Assembly: GCA_963556195.1 (NCBI GenBank)
Contig: OY744523.1
Span: forward strand, 73,635,288 to 73,699,287
DNA: 64,000 nt
Direction: 5' to 3'
Source of the DNA: Sepiola atlantica
Taxonomy: Eukaryota > Mollusca > Cephalopoda > Sepiida > Sepiolidae
The notes below the pieces were generated by a model. The model worked only from the letters and a program-made list of their open reading frames with translations, was not told the origin of the DNA and did no database searches. The translations under genes and the position numbers were made by a program. The number at the start of each line of letters is the position of its first letter. Position 1 is the stretch's first letter. This document shows positions 45,870 through 58,430 of this stretch, piece by piece.

Positions 45870-46208
45870 GGTGGTTTCTAATAATTTGCAGAATACCATT
45901 TCTCTCCTACAGTATGATGTTTCCACATTTAACAACGAGTAAAGAAATTTATGACTTGCCTCAAGAGTATGCCTGATGCTAACAGTTTGTGTATTAAACA
46001 GAGATTTTATTGTTGATCTTGTTGCAAACTTCTTTAAAGGCTTAAAGTAATTTAAATCTGAATTAGTATGAGTACTATGTTTCGTTTTTGAATGCAACTC
46101 AACACCGCCTGGTTTCATTGATTTGTTAGTAAAGTATTGTTGGCATAAGAGGCAGAAAGGTGATCGTTCAACATAAATAGTGGGTATGAATCCCAATTTT
46201 AAATATTT
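45870..46208 (-). pseudogene. hAT-type transposase N-terminal fragment (BED zinc finger, ZBED5/FAM200-like)
   Basis: On the minus strand the frame reads GFIPTIYVERSPFCLLC, then NKSMKPGGVELHSKTKH. This gives a C-x2-C ... H-x4-H BED-finger pattern, followed by LNYFKPLKKFA, as in the hAT-derived ZBED5/FAM200 group. The LEASHKFLYSLL block resembles the next conserved segment, in which those proteins continue into the RNase H-like catalytic domain. Here the similarity stops and the palindromic satellite follows, so the catalytic part is gone. Identification rests on the finger spacing and the SMKP motif. Confidence 0.65.
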
Positions 46209-46339
46209 CTATATTTACAAACTTTTTTTTTTCCTTCCTCTACTCATTTTATGCAAAGGGTTTTTGACTGAAAGAAATGAAATTATAAATTGATAAAGAA
46301 GTATGCAAAACAAACATTTCTGAATAAGAAATGATTGGG

Positions 46340-46500
46340 GTATGAAATGCTTGTTTTATTTAATCCAGTTAAGACTCAGCTTGTGTCTTTCAATCGTAGA
46401 CATGTCCCTTTTCTTCCTGAGATTCTCATGGATGGTTCTACTCTTCAGGAGAAATTGACCCTGAAAGTTCTTGATATACTAAGTCGAAGGGTGCACAATG
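46340..46500 (+). pseudogene. LINE reverse transcriptase fragment
   Basis: LFNPVKTQLVSFNRRHVPFL then ILMDGSTLQEKLTLKVLDI is the segment after the FADD motif in Jockey-like reverse transcriptases (compare FNATKTNLLSFNNYKKPF at 5650). It is about 55 codons, truncated on both sides. Confidence 0.65.
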
Positions 46501-46532
46501 AACATGCTATGCATACCCCACCAAAATATTAA

Positions 46533-47489
46533 ATATGCCTCACGTTGAGAAACTCTGATTTAGATTGACATTGGTTTCTATTCTCTAATGTGAAGTAGAG
46601 GATATAATTATGAACTGAAATATTGAGGAGGTTATTTGATGAATTAGAACTGTTTCCGAATGGTTAGCAAATTATTTCACGTTTGTGAGGGAGAATGGTT
46701 GAACAAACAAACAAATAAACAAATAAGTGAGGATTGTTTAAAGAAATATTGTTAATGCAAAAACTTAATTGGGCGAGGTTTTTTTTTTTTTTTCTTTTTG
46801 ACGCCTAAGAAGCAAAGAAGTGCTTGAAAAGTCGGGAAGATCAAAATGCAAAAATCGTTTGAAAGTTAGGAAATGTCTCAGGTGTTGTGAAGAGCAAACA
46901 GATGTGGTTCACAAATGGATGCCTTAGCAAAAGATTAGACAACTCCTGTACAATGAAAGTAGTCTACACCTGAGTCGGTCAGACAGGCTAGGTGTCGGTG
47001 GAGAGAGGTGGCTTTCCTGTTAGAGGGCATTATCATAAACACAGGTGTGCCTGTGTTTTGAACAATACTTTAATAGAGAAACAAAAACGAAGCTTTGATC
47101 TGTCTGTTTTACAGCATATCAACCCCTTTTTGTGCCATTTGATGCCGAAACACAATAGCTATTATCAACAAGTAACTATTTTACCTCTAGCTGATGGAAA
47201 TTGTGAGTTCATCATACTTTCTCAATGGTATTAGTGCATAATTGAACAAAAATAGATCTGGTAGGATTTGAACTCGGCATGACTAATTTCATAATCTGTA
47301 ACAGTATTTATTAGCCCCCCCCCCTCCCCAACGAAAATGAAAATACCAAACGTTAAGTTTAATACTTAATACATTTCCATGAGGAATTAAGTACTTGAAC
47401 AATTGATTTTCTTAATATGTTATTATTCGTATGAATTATAGTAAAACTAGTTGGAGGTTAAACAATGGATTTTGAAACTTGGAAAGTCA
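46533..47489. other. No recognisable gene
   Basis: Unassigned DNA. An 80-codon plus frame at 46992-47234 has no recognised family; a C-run lies near 47315. Confidence 0.45.
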
Positions 47490-47837
47490 TTTGTATGATT
47501 TTGGTTATTCAGACTACGTTTCTCATCTTGAGTGTTATCATCACAACGTTTCGGTCGCTGTAACCTCCAGCTTTCTTCAGGTGTCTCTCTTCAAACTCGA
47601 TTGAATTTTGAACGGAACTCTTTATTTAATCCACGGAGGTAGCATGTTCTTGTTCCGTCAGCCATGACTGCGAGAAGTCTTGAGTAATTTGCAATTCTTC
47701 GTATTGCCCGCATTGAGGATTGAACCTTCAGAAAGTTCTAAGTGATAGTCATCTGAAGATGACTCTCACTTAGAACTAAATTTAACTAAGTACTATATCA
47801 ACTGTGTTATGTAGTCCGAATAACCCAGATTATACAA
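47490..47837 (-). mobile_element. TIR-bounded, tRNA-like-box element, copy 3
   Basis: The ends ttgtatgattttggttattc agactac and gtagtccgaataacccagat tatacaa are inverted over about 28 bp. The minus strand has acacctgaagaaagctggag, gaccgaaacgttgtgatg and a B-box string ggttcaatcc. An internal mini-palindrome (ctaagtgatagtcatctg / gatgactctcacttag) is specific to this copy. Homologous to 29377-29737. Confidence 0.65.
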
Positions 47838-48053
47838 ATTATCAATCTTCATCTAAAAAATTCAGAAATATAATTGGATAGTCATTTTGGACAAAGTTGG
47901 TGCATTTTTCATGCGAAACAATTTAGTGATCCTATTAAAGAATACTGCATCGATCTTTTAATTGTTTTATTTTCAAATTGGAAGTGAGACAGACAGAAAA
48001 TGAGATGGAATTAAAAAAGAAAAGACAAACACCAGATTAAATTGTGAAGGTAG

Positions 48054-48057
<4 letters not shown>

Positions 48058-48107
<50 letters not shown>

Positions 48108-48320
48108 TAGTTGAATTTTTAAAAATCAACGTTATTATGTAGTAATTTGAAAAGAAATCAATGTAATATGTAGTACTTTAACTATTGTGAATATCATTCC
48201 GATGTGACCTATTTGCGTTCAGTCGGATGTTGTCAAATTTTAATTAATTCTTTTCTATTTCTCTCGTGCAACGCCGGGGGATGGGTCCAGCTAGTGTATA
48301 TATATATATATATATATATA
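48058..48320 (+). mobile_element. Helitron-like insertion inside a (TA)n microsatellite
   Basis: A (TA)n run at 48058-48104 resumes at about 48296-48320. Between them, a 190-bp segment ends in gcaacgccgggggatgggtc cagctag (CTAG at 48291-48294) followed by T, a typical Helitron 3' end. The left junction also carries actag, and the usual 5' TC motif is not clear. Confidence 0.6.
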
Positions 48321-48645
48321 AGTGTAAATTAGTCGTCCAAGGCTATAGCAATGCGATGTGGTTGCCGTGAGATGGAAAAGTGAAAAGAAATAAACGCAGG
48401 GAGAAAGTGAAACTCAAAACGATTTATTAATAATTTCATGAAAACTGATTAAATACCAAATAGTATTTTTTTTTTTTTTTTTTTTCGGTAAGTAACAGAT
48501 CGGCAAAGGGTAATCTTAAATTTTCGAAAGAAAAACTTTCATTATCAGAAGACAACAATAGAAGACCGAGAGGGTCGAAAAAACGGGAAACAAACCGGTG
48601 TCAGATCATCGTAATACAGGGGAAAACAATTATATATTATATACA

Positions 48646-49170
48646 CTAGCTGGCTTTGCCGGATCGCTATCCCATTTGCAAAATTCGCCACTTGAAATAC
48701 TTAAGACATTAATTTAAAATAATAAACACTTCATTCATAACTTTGTTGTAAACACGAAACAAAATCTTTCTCATTTATTCATATAGATAGATAAATATTA
48801 ACATTTTTCTAATTTCGATAAAAATCTATTTATCTTTTAAATGTGACCGTAAAGAAAGGAAAAGAAAGAAGAAATCAATTTGCCATAGCAATGGTGTGTG
48901 GAGAGGAGGCTTTGTCGCAGCTTGTTGAAAATTAAGTCAGCCCCTCTAAAGAAAGAAACATTTCAACACAAATGCTAAAAATTTGCCCAGGAAATAAAAC
49001 GATATTACGAAACAACTATTTGTTACATTAAAAAATCAAAACAATCATTTAGTTGAAAAAACAATAACAAATAATAGTTAATTAATAAAATGTCCTTTTT
49101 CAAAACCAATATGCAAATTAGTTAACCTTGCGATTGATATCACATATATATAAGCAGTATATAAAAAAGA
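48646..49170 (-). mobile_element. Compact non-autonomous Helitron, minus strand
   Basis: The minus-strand 5' end is tcttttttatatactgctta and the 3' end is gcgatccggcaaagccag then ctag (48646-48649). It is 525 bp, with no ORF of note. It matches the outer parts of the element at 13060-15080, which shows where the LINE inserted there. Confidence 0.65.
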
Positions 49171-49309
49171 TGTCACGTCTATTATGTAAAGTTGAATTAA
49201 CTTGAAACAAGGTATTTTGACTTTACTGTGAGTGCAAGAAATGGGCCTAACTTTCGCCTTTATTCATTTAGATATGCACATACATATTACCTACTAGAGT
49301 GTCTCGGTC

Positions 49310-50285
49310 TCTCTGTACATGGGTTTGTCAGGACAACCTTACACGATGATAATTCACCTTACAAGTTAACCTTGACCAAATATTTAAAAAAAAACATAGT
49401 ATTCGCAGCACCAAAAAGATCCCCCCTCAGCACGGCTATACACCTGTTCATACGAGGTATAGTGCACCTTCTCGTGATGTTACCTCAAGTAACAACACTT
49501 AGCTGGATACTCCACCAGACTAGATGAATTCTTGTCCTGGAATCCAGTAAAATCAAGAGACCACAAGAAATATATACTACAACATAGTTAACTGGTCAAT
49601 TGGGGAGAGGAAAAATAATGTTCTTAACTTCTTTACTAACTCAAGGTTTGAGAAATCAAGGAAAATTTTAATAGAATATTCGAATATCTATGTATCTCAT
49701 ATAGAGATTAAGTGTTAGCCCCAGGAAGGGGCCCCTTAATTTCTGAGAACTTCAACTGAAATAAAATGAAACAAAATATATGAATGCCTCCTGAGGAGAA
49801 TTTAAATGCCTACTAGACACTGTTCTCGAGTTTCTAAGGTCTGCCGAACAGGGGTTTGTCAGGACAACCTAGCATGAGGATACATTCCCCTACAGGTAAA
49901 CCCTGACCAAGTATTCAAAATAACATAGTATTCAAAGCTCAAATAACATCCCCTCGGTATGGCTGCTAATTAGCTTATACAAGGAATGGTTCACCTTTTC
50001 CAAGTGATGTTACCTCTAGTAATATCACTAAGTTGGATACTCCACCAGACTAGATGAATTCTTGTCCTGGAATCCGGTAAGACCAAGAGACAACTATACC
50101 ATTGTTAACTGGTCAATTTAGGAGAGGAACATTAATGTTTTTCACTTCTTTACTAACTCAACGTTTAAGAGGTAAAGAGAGCTTTAATGGAACACTCGAA
50201 TATCTTATGTATCTCATATAGAGATCAAGTGTTAGCCCCAGGAAGGTGTCCCTTAATTTCTGAGAACTTACACTGAAGTGAAATT
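49310..50285 (+). repeat. Direct duplication, about 440-bp units
   Basis: gggtttgtcaggacaacct, ggatactccaccagactaga, tgaattcttgtcctggaatc, ttctttactaactcaa and agtgttagccccaggaagg occur in both units (about 49318-49755 and 49852-50285), which are 80-90% alike by eye and separated by about 95 bp. The source element is unknown; paired LTRs of a deleted element are possible. Confidence 0.7.
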
Positions 50286-50487
50286 AAAAAAAAAAGAATA
50301 TTTTCCCTCCATCTCAAATTTTAACGCATTCTTTAGTATGATTATGATTAATTCTTTAAACTCCTCAATTAGAATATAATGTATACATCTTGTTAACAAC
50401 TTGTAAAACCACATTTTCTTTGATTTTTCAACGTGGTAAATTAAAATAAATAAAGCCCCTCCCCCCCATTTATTTCCTTTATTTTGC

Positions 50488-51320
50488 ATGTATTTTCAGC
50501 TTCTCTCATGTATTCTTTTATTCTATTTTAAGCTTTGCTCATGTATTCTTTTATTCTATTTTCAGCTTTGCTCATGTATTCTTTTATTCTATTTTCTGCT
50601 TCTCATGTATTCTTTTATTCTATTTTCTGCTTCTCTCATGTATTCTTTTATTCTATTTTCTGCTTCTCTCATGTATTCTTTTATTCTATTTTCTGCTTCT
50701 CTCATGTATTCTTTTATTCTATTTTCTGCTTCTCTCATGTATTCTTTAATTCTATTTTCTGCTTCTCTCATGTATTCTTTTATTCTATTTTCTGCTTCTC
50801 TCATGTATTCTTTTATTCTATTTTCTGCTTCTCTCATGTATTCTTTTATTCTATTTTCTGCTTCTCTCATGTATTCTTTTATTCTATTTTCTGCTTCTCT
50901 CATGTATTCTTTTATTCTATTTTCTGCTTCTCTCATGTATTCTTTTATTCTATTTTCTGCTTCTCTCATGTATTCTTTTATTCTATTTTCTGCTTCTCTC
51001 ATGTATTCTTTTATTCTATTTTCAGCTTCTCTCATGTATTCTTTTATTCTATTTCTGTTTCCCTCGTGTATTCTTTTATTCTATTTCTGTTTCTATCATG
51101 TATTCTTTTATTCTATTTTCAGCTTCTCATGTGTTCTTTTATTCTATTTTCTGCTTCTCTTATGTATTCTTTTATTCTATTTTCTGCTTCTCTCATGTAT
51201 TCTTTTATTCTATTTTCTGCTTCTCTCATGTATTCTTTTATTCTATTTTCTGCTTCTCTCATGTATTCTTTTATTCTATTTTCAGCTTCTCTCATGTATT
51301 CTTTTATTCTATTTATCTCT
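50488..51320. repeat. 33-bp minisatellite, about 25 copies
   Basis: The unit tctcatgtattcttttattc tattttctgcttc is very uniform. The period of 33 leaves several frames open; on the minus strand it reads REAENRIKEYM repeated about 13 times, a charged coiled-coil-like string. No splice, start or homology evidence makes it a gene. Confidence 0.95.
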
Positions 51321-51734
51321 TGCTTCAGCTTATTTTTATTTCATTCATATTATAATGTGTCTTGTCAAAGTTATACCAGATTTTGCAGACTTTTTCTCAG
51401 CGTTTTCATATGTGAAGAATCTATATGTTTAACTGAAACATCATATGAAATTAACGAAACCTATTTCACCAGGTATTTTCTGTCATTATTTAAATGTATG
51501 GTCTTACCATCCGTGTTTTTAAAATGTGTTTTCTTCACTGGCAACAATTTGTCAAAAATGGTTTTAATTTTTCTTGTGAACATCATATCCGCCGGGGACA
51601 AGTTTGCCACAATGTTTCTGTTCGGTGTGATCCTGTAAACTCTTAAGAATTGTTGGATATTCCACTCAGTATTTATTTCACCTCCAGCTTTTCTTAAAGC
51701 CCTTTTGAAGGTATCTACAAACCTTTCTGCCTAT

Positions 51735-52030
51735 GGGTGAATCTAGACCAGTCCATAACAGTTATATAAAAAAAATTTTCATGTTTTAAAAATTAAAAAA
51801 ATTTATGACAACGCCATTTAATTTAATGTTTGCTGTCTAGTCTACGCAAATAACACAAAATAATACATTTGCACTAAGATTTTTAATGAAGTAATTAGTT
51901 AATTATATTCAGTGATGGTTGATTTCCTGAATTTTGGTGAATTTTTAAGTGAAGGGATGGCTCAAAATGCCCAGAGTCTGACTGTTCAACAGATCTCGTT
52001 TGTTTCTTTAGAGCATGACGTCAGTTTCCA
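51735..52030 (+). repeat. Dispersed repeat (inverted copy at 30505-30780)
   Basis: The first part (ctatgggtgaatctagacca gtccataacagttatataa) also matches 58431-58475, just before a Helitron 3' end. The rest matches 30505-30780 inverted. Confidence 0.6.
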
Positions 52031-52689
52031 GTGAACAGGTCTGCTATAACAACGGCTACTTCTAGGCAGACGTGCTAAGCGGTTCGCTTTATTTATCTTG
52101 ACAATGTTTGCAGTGAAAAATTTTAAGATGTGGCACAAGGCCAAAATAGATCTGAGGGGGTCGGGGGTCGTCCACAGGTCTATGCCCTAAAACTAGTTCT
52201 AATCACCACTCTATGGACTAAACTACTTAAAATAATCCCCAGGTGGTTTGATGATTTTTATTTACAAAATATATACAATGTTTGATGATGATGGGAGTGG
52301 GAGAACAAAGAAGCCTTAAAAAATCCCCCCCCCCCCAAATGAATAAAAATAAAAGGGATAGAATAATAACAAAATAAAATGCTAGTTATAGTATGTTAGT
52401 AGGACCAACCCATCCTATCTAAGGTATGAACTGCTTGCTGTCTTCCGAAAGCAAGAGTCAGTCCCTAAGTGGGAGTGGGCGTTGCCTAAAGGACAAAAGA
52501 AATACAGAGTAGGGTTTTTAGGGATGTGCGGTGTCCTCCAAGATGAATACAATTATGGCGGGTCAAAGATAAAGTAAATCGAGGGAACGGGTATCCTGGA
52601 GGAGTTCTGACACCTGAAATAAAGACAGGGGGGACAGGATTCATTTGTACTACTAGCTCGAGGGACTGATCCAAGGTTGGCATGTGCCA

Positions 52690-55604
52690 TGCTTAGGCAG
52701 GGAACATGAACTCAAATCTATTTCGTACTAACACGCATAAACTAGCGGTGTGTATCCACCTACGTTTAAACAGTGTTGTAGACAACCTTCTTCTATCACA
52801 TTTAATTTTGATTTTAAGCTGATGCTTAAAATACGAAATCAAATCGTAATGAGAAGGCGGCGCCTCCCCACCCTCTATTTCTAAGCGTGAAGTATACACT
52901 ACGAGTCTAGCTACGGCTAAAATCGCAAGAAGCACCATTCGTTTCTCTCTGGACCACAAGGGATCCATGTATAAGACTACGAACGCTAAATCCAGGCACG
53001 TCACTCGCTCGGGAACGATGCGAGCCATCACCTCGTTGACATACGTCCAGTATTCACGAAGCTTGGAGCAGTTGAAAAAGGTGTGCTCAGTTGTTTCAAT
53101 TTCATCTTCCTTTGCAACGTGGACAAAAAGGGTTCATGACCATACCAATACTGTAGCGTATGCCATTAAGGAGTACCACATTTCGAACCAATCGCCAGGT
53201 TAGAGAAAACTCAGTCCAATTTCACTGAGAGTGAACCTCCTCCTCCGACAATCCAAGCCGCTCCCCAAGTGGATCCAAAGCGGTCCCCACCACTAATTCC
53301 CGATATATTTTTTTCCTAGACTGGGCGAGGTCACTGGACCCCGGCAGCACTCTGAGTGCAGTTCGGCATTCATAGAAGAACTGCGATTGACCCCTTGGCT
53401 TACGACGGCATTCAGCCAAGTGATCAGGGATGAGGTTGGGAAAAGCCTTCTCAACCGCAGGGTCCCGCACGGACTCCTCTGTCAAAGTTCTACTCAGGAA
53501 TGCTAACCTCTCGGCATATAAATGGTTCGCCAAGTCTGGCATTCTCAAGCCCCCAACATCAGGACGTTGAGGACAGACCTGTCTACATACTAGCGGCTTC
53601 TTCTTCTCCCACAAAAGCGAGAAAAGCATACGCGTCAAAGCCGCCAATCGGTAAAGGATAAAAGGAAAGAAGTACATGGCGCACGCCTCAGCTCGACCCT
53701 TAAGGGAAAGCCTCCTTTGAAGCCAAATCCTTATAGACGCTTTGACCGTAGACTGTACTTCCAACCAATTCTTTTCAAACTGGAGACCCGGTCTGACCCA
53801 CACGCCGAGGATACGACTAGTTGAAAAGGCCCGGCAGCGGAGCCGCGCCACTCCAGGCGCAAGAACGTAGAGTAGAGGAGACAGACGTCACCCCTGACGT
53901 ACCGACCGAGAAACAGCAAACAATTCCGATTGCATCCCGTTTACCAGCACCACTGCCGTTGGACAGCGATACAGCATGGATATCCATCTGCGGAAGTCCG
54001 GTGTAAAACCGGCGACTTCTAAAACAGATCCCAAGAACCGATGGTCGACCCTATCAAAAGCTTTGGACTGATCTAAATTGATCAGCGCGGCTTTGGTGTC
54101 GTCTTCTAACCCCTCTAAGATCGTGCGTATTAGATGCAAGTTTTTCTGAATCGATTTCCCCTTCACAGCATAGTTCTGATTGGGTTCAATCAATTCACCA
54201 ATAACAGCCTGCAACCGGTTGGCAAGAACTCTGGCCAAAATCTTTAAGTCTGTGTTTAACAGAGTTATAGGCCTATAATCATCTAAACCCCCGACATGCC
54301 CGCCCTTTTTCTTAAGCAATGTGATAACTCCCCTGGTGACTGGACCAGGGATAGAACCCTGTTCAAACCAGCGGTTGAATACGTCCGTCAAAATAGGTAC
54401 GAAGATGTGCGACAGCCTCAAGAACAATTCATTGGGCAAACCATCAAGTCCCAGCGATTTGTTGAAGCCGACCTGCTTCAACGCAGCCAGGACCTCACAT
54501 TCCGTAATGCGCCCATCACAACTAGCTGCTCGGGCCGCCTCCAGGCGGGGCGAACCAGCTAAATAGTTGCCAAACTCCTCAGCGCGGAGTCTGGACAGTT
54601 AGGTGAAGCGATCCGCTAAATGCTCACTAAACCCCTCACAAATTTCTCGAGCCGACACAAGGGTGTGTCTTTCCGGGCTTTTAATTTCACGAATATATCC
54701 GTCCGAGTTGCAGTGTAGTGAAGCGCTACGCTCTGCAGCGTCAACATTCACGGCTTCGTTGGACACTCTTTCTAACCTAGCCCGGACTACTTGACCTTCA
54801 TACCGCTCGTTAGCTGAGCGTTTCAGGTCCCCCTTAGCTAATTCTATGCCTAGGGAATCCTCCCTATCCACTGCCCAGGCCAGCTTATTTTCTAAACGCT
54901 TTTCTGCTTCAGCCTTATTTAAGAATGGCCTAATCAGTGGAATGTGGGGCAAGAGATAGTCTACATTGCCTCTCCTCACTAACAACTGATCCAAGTAAGT
55001 ACTTAGAGCGGAAGGCCCGTTAGAAAGCCACGTCTACCACTCCCACCCCGGGTGATCGACATGAAACCTGTCGACCAGATCACATTCAGTCATCAGATCA
55101 GACAGACTTGTCTCACACCCATCCGACCCTCTAGGCCCACCCATCCTATCTATTTTGGGATCAAGGATGGCATTCCAATCTCCCAGTAAAATTAACCGCC
55201 TTGACCACCGATGAACCCCTCCAACCCCCGGAAAAAGAGAGCCCTCTCCCGAGCGATATTGGGTGCATAAACCGCTACGATTCGAAATGCAGCACTTTTC
55301 ACGGCAACATCAGCCATGACCAGTCTGCCATCAGCATCCGCGTGAACAACGTTTACCCTTGCGGACAGGGTGCGTCTTACTAACAAGGAAACTCTCCTAG
55401 TACGACAGTCATTGAATGCTGAAAAACATCGAAATACTTTGACAGCAGTCGGTGATCGTTGATCGAATCATAGTGAGTTTCCTGTAATGCAGCCACATCT
55501 AGGTTAAAGGACATGAAGTCCCCCAGTATGCATGAAGCTTTGCTTAAGCACCTCATGCCCCTTGTGTTCAGATTCCCTAGAATCAAGTTCGTGGCTAGCT
55601 GCAC
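52690..55604 (-). pseudogene. LINE ORF2: endonuclease and reverse transcriptase, catalytic core deleted
   Basis: Endonuclease motifs: LILGNLNTRGM, AALQETHYDS (catalytic E), VVYAPN-type string, LLGDWNAILDPKIDR (55140-55200). Reverse transcriptase: DYRPITLLNTDLKILARVLA, INLDQSKAFDRVDHRFLG, FAVSRSVRQG (to 53888). There the frame stops and resumes within about 40 bases as SRILGVWVRPGLQFEKNW, so the segment with the YADD catalytic pair is missing. The C-terminal part includes CPRC and ETTEHTFFNC zinc ligands (about 53060-53150). Several other frame breaks occur (55380, 55190, about 54600, 53220). The copy could not support reverse transcription. Confidence 0.8.
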
Positions 55605-57657
55605 TATTCAGTGACAATCACCGGACTGAAATCTTCAGGACGTAGGATGCCGCAGGCTTGGCCGAGACTGCCCGTAAGCAGGTTGGACGTAAACTGTCCA
55701 TCTCTAGCGATGCCTCCGACATCCAGTGGGAAAGTTAGTTTGAGGGCCTTATAAAATGAGGGGTGGACGTAAATGGGGACCCTCCCTGTGCAGAGAGACT
55801 TCAGCTGTTTTAGGGCGTTATGCCCTTCTTCCACCAATCTCAGGCCCGGTATTTCATTCTTTGCTGCCTTTACCATATTCCATAGCCCCTTAGTGCGCTC
55901 CACCCTTGTACTCCTAATGAATGCTGTTACCAAGGGGGCATTAGGGAAGTTTTTCGGGTTCCTAACTTCGAGTCAGGTGCAGCGGTCTGAGGACTCCGTA
56001 TTGCCTAGGATTTAAGTCCCTTGCGGCATGATGGGGATCTACACCACAAATTTGATCCCCCGGTAGGAAGGGATTTTTTTTTGTTTTGCCCTTACTAGAG
56101 GGGGAGGGCGATGCAGACCTACGACTAACTTTTTGCTCCTGCTCTTTCTCAACAGACACAGAGCGGGAGCGAGCAGGAGAGGGGTGGGGAATTAAAAAGG
56201 GAGGGGGATTTCTGCTCAGAAGAAGGAGGGGATTGGGGTTGTGGGGTCTGAGCAGAAGAGATAGTTATCTCTTTTGACATAGGGGGAGGGGAATAGGGCC
56301 CAGCCTCCTATGCTTTTTTTGTCTTTCGTTTAGTTTTGGTATTATTGTCTGCCGTCACTGCTGGACCAGAGTTTTCTTCCTCCATTGCATCGTCAATGAT
56401 GGACTCCCCCTCTGATTCAGACGCTGAATGGGTAGACAACTCCCTTTTTGGTGCTGATGAATTTGTACGCTGCAGCACCTCGGTGGAATTTTTGGTGTAG
56501 GACGACCCTTCAGGTAGCCGCACTCTTAATTCTTCAGTGGGCTGCACCTTTTTGGAAGGGGACTTTGGTGATTTTGGAACTGTCTCTTTGGTGGTTGCAA
56601 CGTTCTTCTTGACAACCGTTGTGCATCCATCTGTTGTGGTATTTCCCCCTCCTGCCTGTTTCTTAGGAACTGCTGGTGCCACAGTTTTTCTGCTCGGGAC
56701 CGCAGCCAGGGCCTTTACAGGGAACTTCTCTGGGCAGTCTTTGGACATGTGCCCCGGCTGCTCACAATGCCAAAAATGTGACCTCCTGCTTTCGACTATG
56801 ACACACATAGTCCATGTGCTGCATTTTAGTGATGCGGGAATCTTCTTGAAATTTGCATGATCAATGCTCATTCTGATTCAGTAGTCCCCTACCATGATGT
56901 TACAGGGACCCTGTACTGTAATTACTGCCTCAACGTCCCCATATTGGCTAAGTATAGCTCCAAATTGTTTAGAGCTAATGTAACAGGGGACGTCGAGGAT
57001 GGAGTCTGTTGTTCGCCTTTTGTTGAGGTATTCAGGTTTCAGTCAGAACTGTTCCCACCTCAACGTAGGTTTGGAAAGCTTCTCCGCTTACTGGCTTTTT
57101 GGGATCAAAATTTCCCACCTTGCATAGCTTCTTCTACGTATATAAGAAGTTGCGATTTTTAGCTCCCATAGCAAGTCCACCATATGTCCTTAGAGGCCCC
57201 AGTCAGCCCTTTTGTCTTAACGTCTGTTGTGACTAATGCCACTATTCTTTTAGCCAGCTCTTCAACAGCTCCTGGGGTGGCTTTGAGGACGTTGCCGTCC
57301 GTTAAGCTTTTGTAGGTGGTGTCGAAGAGTTGACAGTAATCATCCAGTGCTAGTCCCACCTCGACGATTGCTGGCAGCACCAACTGCTCCACTTTTCGGA
57401 CTGTCCGGTGTAGCAACCTCCATCTTTTTTCTGGATCTGGACTGTCTCGTTGACATTCTTGTCTGCGCAGGTTCGGATTTGAAAGTACTGATGTTGCTGC
57501 TGCTACTACTGCTGCTACTGTCTCTGGCTTGGTGTGGCGTTAGGCTGTAGTCCAGATCCGACATTATCATCATAACAGCTTTCCGGTTGCAGGGGCCCGC
57601 ACTTTTTCCTGGCGTCTGATCTGGATCGGTGGCTCCTTTCTCTTGGAACTCCGCCAA
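55604..57657 (-). pseudogene. LINE ORF1: RNA-binding protein with zinc knuckle
   Basis: The 5' part (57657-57340) is rich in serine, proline and basic residues. After a frameshift near 57400 a helical segment follows, then a broken stretch with QYGDVEAVITV-like RNA-binding fold remains (about 56950). A knuckle reads HFWHCEQPGHMSKDC; the first cysteine of C-x2-C appears replaced by phenylalanine. A lysine- and proline-rich tail (56308-56700) and a separate segment (55933-55604) ending just before ORF2 complete it. Stops and frameshifts make it inactive. Confidence 0.6.
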
Positions 57658-57700
57658 CCTGGCTGGCCTTACTCCTGCAGGCAGGAGACTTTTCCTTCTG

Positions 57701-58430
57701 TGAGCAGGCGGGCTAACTGTTAAAGCTCATTGACCAACTGATGAGGTGGGGACCTACGCTGCCGGAGTCAACAGCGTTGAAGTTAGAGGCAGAGCTGCCG
57801 CATAAGGTGGCAAGTTCCAATCTACTTCCAGTGCAAGGGACGGCACTGGCGGAAGTACTAGGCATGACGCTTAAGGCGTCATGTCCATGTCCAAAGTATT
57901 GGCCTGCTCTGGCGGCCAGATGTTTTTTAGGCATCTGGAAAACAGAGCCCGAGCTAGGTACTAAGCCTACACCGGAGTTCGACCAGTCCTCCCCTCTTCC
58001 ATTTTGCCTTTGCACAACGGCAAAAAGACAAAACGCTAATTAGTAAAAAAAATAAAAAAGAGTTCTAAACCCGGCTCAAACCCACCGATTTGAATTTGGA
58101 AGAACGTTTGCCAGATGTTACTCTAGCTGTTCAAGATTAAGTCGTGCCTGGGCTCAGAACGAACCTGCAAAAAACAGAAAACAAAATAATTAGTGTACAA
58201 ATCACCCAAAGGGGGTGGGAAAAAGAAATGGTGCTCAAAAGGGGCTCGCCTATGGGACAGAGAGAGTTCCCGGTCGAAAGAGGCACAAGAAGCCAAGTAG
58301 CTGGTCGCTTCACAAAAAAGACAACGCAATTGTAAGAAATTTTTGTGAAGAAATTTCTGCTAGGTGGCTCTCCTTGGTAAGGGAAAAGGTGTCGACTTTA
58401 TAGTTACCTGACGAATCCATCCTGTAACTA
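57701..58430 (-). other. Probable 5' leader of the LINE
   Basis: GC-richer sequence continuous with ORF1, with frames on both strands but no recognised domain. The LINE probably starts near 58430, where AT-rich Helitron-like sequence resumes. Confidence 0.4.

Larger units (their letters stand above)
52430..57700 (-). mobile_element. Long Tx1-like LINE, decayed
   Basis: Minus-strand LINE with ORF1 (about 57657-55604) and ORF2 (55604-52690), the two meeting at 55604. It is GC-richer than its surroundings. A CCHC-type ORF1, an APE-type endonuclease, the LDQSKAFDRVDH palm style and a zinc motif in the C-terminus point to the Tx1/L1 side of LINEs; the clade is inferred. The 3' end near 52430 has no long poly-A tail. 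Confidence 0.75.

Noticed and set aside
50535..51638. Long plus-strand frames of hydrophobic repeats
   Set aside because: Produced by the 33-bp minisatellite; two plus frames and one minus frame are open at once.
53821..54566. Plus-strand ORFs over the Tx1-like LINE
   Set aside because: Shadows of the minus-strand reverse transcriptase, which carries clear motifs.
56857..57162. A 101-codon plus-strand protein
   Set aside because: Antisense to the damaged ORF1 of the LINE; no motif of its own.
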